Below are positions 5,415-6,841 of a stretch of 6,841 nucleotides of DNA, piece after piece. The stretch's first letter is position 1; each line of letters starts with the position of its first letter. The notes below the pieces were generated by a model, which did no database searches, had not been told where the DNA came from, and saw only the letters and a program-made list of their open reading frames with translations. The stretch is taken from NCBI GenBank assembly GCA_036656795.1, contig JAVXHR010000041.1, forward strand, positions 1 to 6,841, given 5' to 3'. The translations under genes and the position numbers were made by a program. This stretch comes from CAUPWF01 sp036656795. Its GTDB lineage: Bacteria; Bacillota; Clostridia; Lachnospirales; Lachnospiraceae.

Positions 5415-6841
5415 ATGTTACCTACCCAACAGACCATACTATTGAGTCATTACTCAAGTTTATATGACTTGATAGTTCCGTCAGATAATCTATTACGTCG
5501 CATAAACGACCTAATCGACTTTAGTTTCATCCATAAGGAGCTTTTGAACAAATACTGCCTTGACAATGGACGAACTGCCGAAAGCCCCATACGGATGTTC
5601 AAAAACCTTCTGCTCAAAACCATCTTTGATATATCGGATGTGGATGTAGTGGAGCGTTCGCGCTATGATATGTCTTTCAAGTATTTTCTTGGTATGTCTC
5701 CCGAAGATACAGATCTGATCAATCCAAGTTCTTTATGCAAATTCCGCAAACTTCGACTTAAAGACAAAGATATGTTGAACCTTCTTATTGGCAAGACTGT
5801 ATCCGTAGCTATAGAAAAAGGTGTTATTAAATCGAAAACCATTATCGTTGACGCCACCCATACTGGCTCACGCAGCAACCCTTATTCCCCCATTGAGATT
5901 TTGCAACTTCGCTCGAAACAACTTCGAAAGAGTCTTTATGATGCCGACGAGTCGATTAAAAACAATCTGCCTAGCAAAAATGAAGATGATAATTTAGAGC
6001 ATGAGCTTGATTATACCAAAGCTTTGCTCGATGTAGTATCGGCAGATGAAGCATTGATTAATGTTCCCAAAGTTAAGGAGTGCCTTAATATGCTGCGAGA
6101 GACTTTGGCAGATATAGAAGACCACTATGTTACATCCAAAGATGAAGACGCACGTGTGGGACACAAAAGCGAAGATGATTCATTTTTCGGATTCAAGACC
6201 CACATAGCCATGAGCGATGAGCGAATAATTACTGCTGCCACAGTTACTTCGGGAGAAAAAGGCGATGGTCCTCAACTACCTGAACTCATTGAACAAAGTC
6301 GCAATAATGGTATGGTAGTAGAAACGGTCATTGGGGATGCAGCCTATTCGGGAAAGGAAAACATTCAACTCTCCGGTAATGAAGAAAATGGATTTGAGCT
6401 AGTTGCTCGACTTAATCCGGGTATAAGTCAAGGACACCGCAAGGAAGAACAATTATTCGATTTCAACAAGGATGCAAGTATGTTTGTCTGTCCAGCAGGT
6501 CACATGGCGATACGCCGTGCGCGACAGGGAAAAAAGAATCAGCCTACAAACCAAGTTATGACATACTACTTTGATGTTAACAAATGTCGGGTGTGTTCAC
6601 GCAAAGATGGATGTTACAAAGATGGAGCAAAAACAAAATCTTACTCGGTCACCATAAAGTCAGACGAACATCAACAGCAGTTAACTTTTCAAGGTACTGA
6701 TGAATTTAAAATCAAGTCGCGCACAAGATACAAGATTGAAGCTAAAAATGCGGAACTAAAACAAGTCTTCGGATATGACAGAGCCTTATCATATGGAATC
6801 TCTTGTATGCAACTGCAAGGTGCTATGGTTATCTTTGCCGC
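5415..6841 (+). CDS. IS1182-family transposase (5' part, runs off the right edge)
   Basis: An ATG at 5415 opens a frame that stays open to the window end (475 codons plus two bases). The N-terminal region (about 15-120) matches the DUF772-type helical DNA-binding domain of IS1182/IS5-like transposases: NLLRRINDLIDFSFI, SPIRMFKNLLLK, SRYDMSFKYFLG, PSSLCKFRKLRL. The RNase H-like catalytic core supplies D146 in VDATHTG, D308 in IGDAAYSG and a probable catalytic E442 in YKIEAKNAELK. A cysteine cluster before the last motif (C359-P-x-G-H, C391-x-x-C394, C400) may bind zinc. All three putative DDE residues are present with no frameshift, so the enzyme may be active; the final C-terminus is unseen. 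A weak -7-like TATCTTTA lies at 5387-5394, 20 bases before the ATG, but no good TTTG partner is found. The GC of this gene is higher than that of the neighbouring cluster. Confidence 0.92.
   Translation, partial: MLPTQQTILLSHYSSLYDLIVPSDNLLRRINDLIDFSFIHKELLNKYCLDNGRTAESPIRMFKNLLLKTIFDISDVDVVERSRYDMSFKYFLGMSPEDTDLINPSSLCKFRKLRLKDKDMLNLLIGKTVSVAIEKGVIKSKTIIVDATHTGSRSNPYSPIEILQLRSKQLRKSLYDADESIKNNLPSKNEDDNLEHELDYTKALLDVVSADEALINVPKVKECLNMLRETLADIEDHYVTSKDEDARVGHKSEDDSFFGFKTHIAMSDERIITAATVTSGEKGDGPQLPELIEQSRNNGMVVETVIGDAAYSGKENIQLSGNEENGFELVARLNPGISQGHRKEEQLFDFNKDASMFVCPAGHMAIRRARQGKKNQPTNQVMTYYFDVNKCRVCSRKDGCYKDGAKTKSYSVTIKSDEHQQQLTFQGTDEFKIKSRTRYKIEAKNAELKQVFGYDRALSYGISCMQLQGAMVIFA

Larger units (their letters stand above)
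5295..6841 (+). mobile_element. IS1182-family insertion sequence, left part (runs off the right edge)
   Basis: The element is defined by its IS1182-type transposase plus a leader of about 120 bases. The left end is placed tentatively at GAGGGCACTGAAAAAGTCCC (5295-5314), which resembles the ends I recall for this family and contains an imperfect GGG-ACT / AGT-CCC inverted repeat. A hairpin followed by a T-run lies between this end and the transposase. The right end and any target duplication are outside the window, so the boundary cannot be confirmed here. Confidence 0.55.

Noticed and set aside
5663..5878. Minus-strand 71-codon open frame
   Set aside because: It is antisense to the conserved N-terminal and first catalytic region of the IS1182 transposase.
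1..6841. CRISPR array or tRNA/rRNA gene
   Set aside because: No regularly spaced repeats and no tRNA- or rRNA-like conserved stretches were seen.

Overview
The window looks like accessory DNA from a member of the Bacteroidales (Bacteroides or Parabacteroides-like). The support is the gene families present (DUF3089 lipoprotein, DUF6155, RhuM, IS1182- and IS5-type transposases), A-rich start regions without Shine-Dalgarno motifs, and one promoter-like site matching the Bacteroidetes TTTG / TAnnTTTG pattern. No rRNA, tRNA or CRISPR array was seen.

Left edge (1-325, minus strand): the 5' end of a DUF3089 lipoprotein gene in DNA of about 50% GC (first 180 bases, counted by hand). From about 425 rightwards composition drops (22% in one 60-base sample of rhuM, 30% in one of the helicase), so the cluster is probably an acquired island beside a resident gene.

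Middle (425-4945, minus strand): a compact co-directional cluster. In transcription order it holds the C-terminal remnant of a TIR-domain gene, a short AlbA_2/Schlafen-like protein with a winged helix and an apparent in-frame internal deletion, a 711-residue primase-helicase (TOTE-type archaeo-eukaryotic primase joined to an SF2 helicase), a DUF6155 protein, and a RhuM-family protein. The first three are very tight: a TAATG overlap, then a 2-base gap. Gaps of 7 and 22 bases follow. TIR, AlbA_2/Schlafen, AEP-helicase and RhuM families all recur in bacterial conflict or defence islands, so the cluster is best read as a multi-gene defence-type operon that is now damaged. Its first gene has lost its 5' half and its original promoter, and its second has lost most of its core. 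The helicase, DUF6155 and rhuM genes look intact.

Right part (about 4946-6841): mobile-element debris. An IS5-family (DUF4096) element is inserted in the TIR gene, and only its left end and about 29 transposase codons remain. An unassigned stretch follows (5132 to about 5294). Next is an IS1182-family element on the plus strand, with a leader hairpin-terminator and a transposase open to the window edge that has all three putative DDE residues. The insertions appear to have removed the upstream part of the operon.
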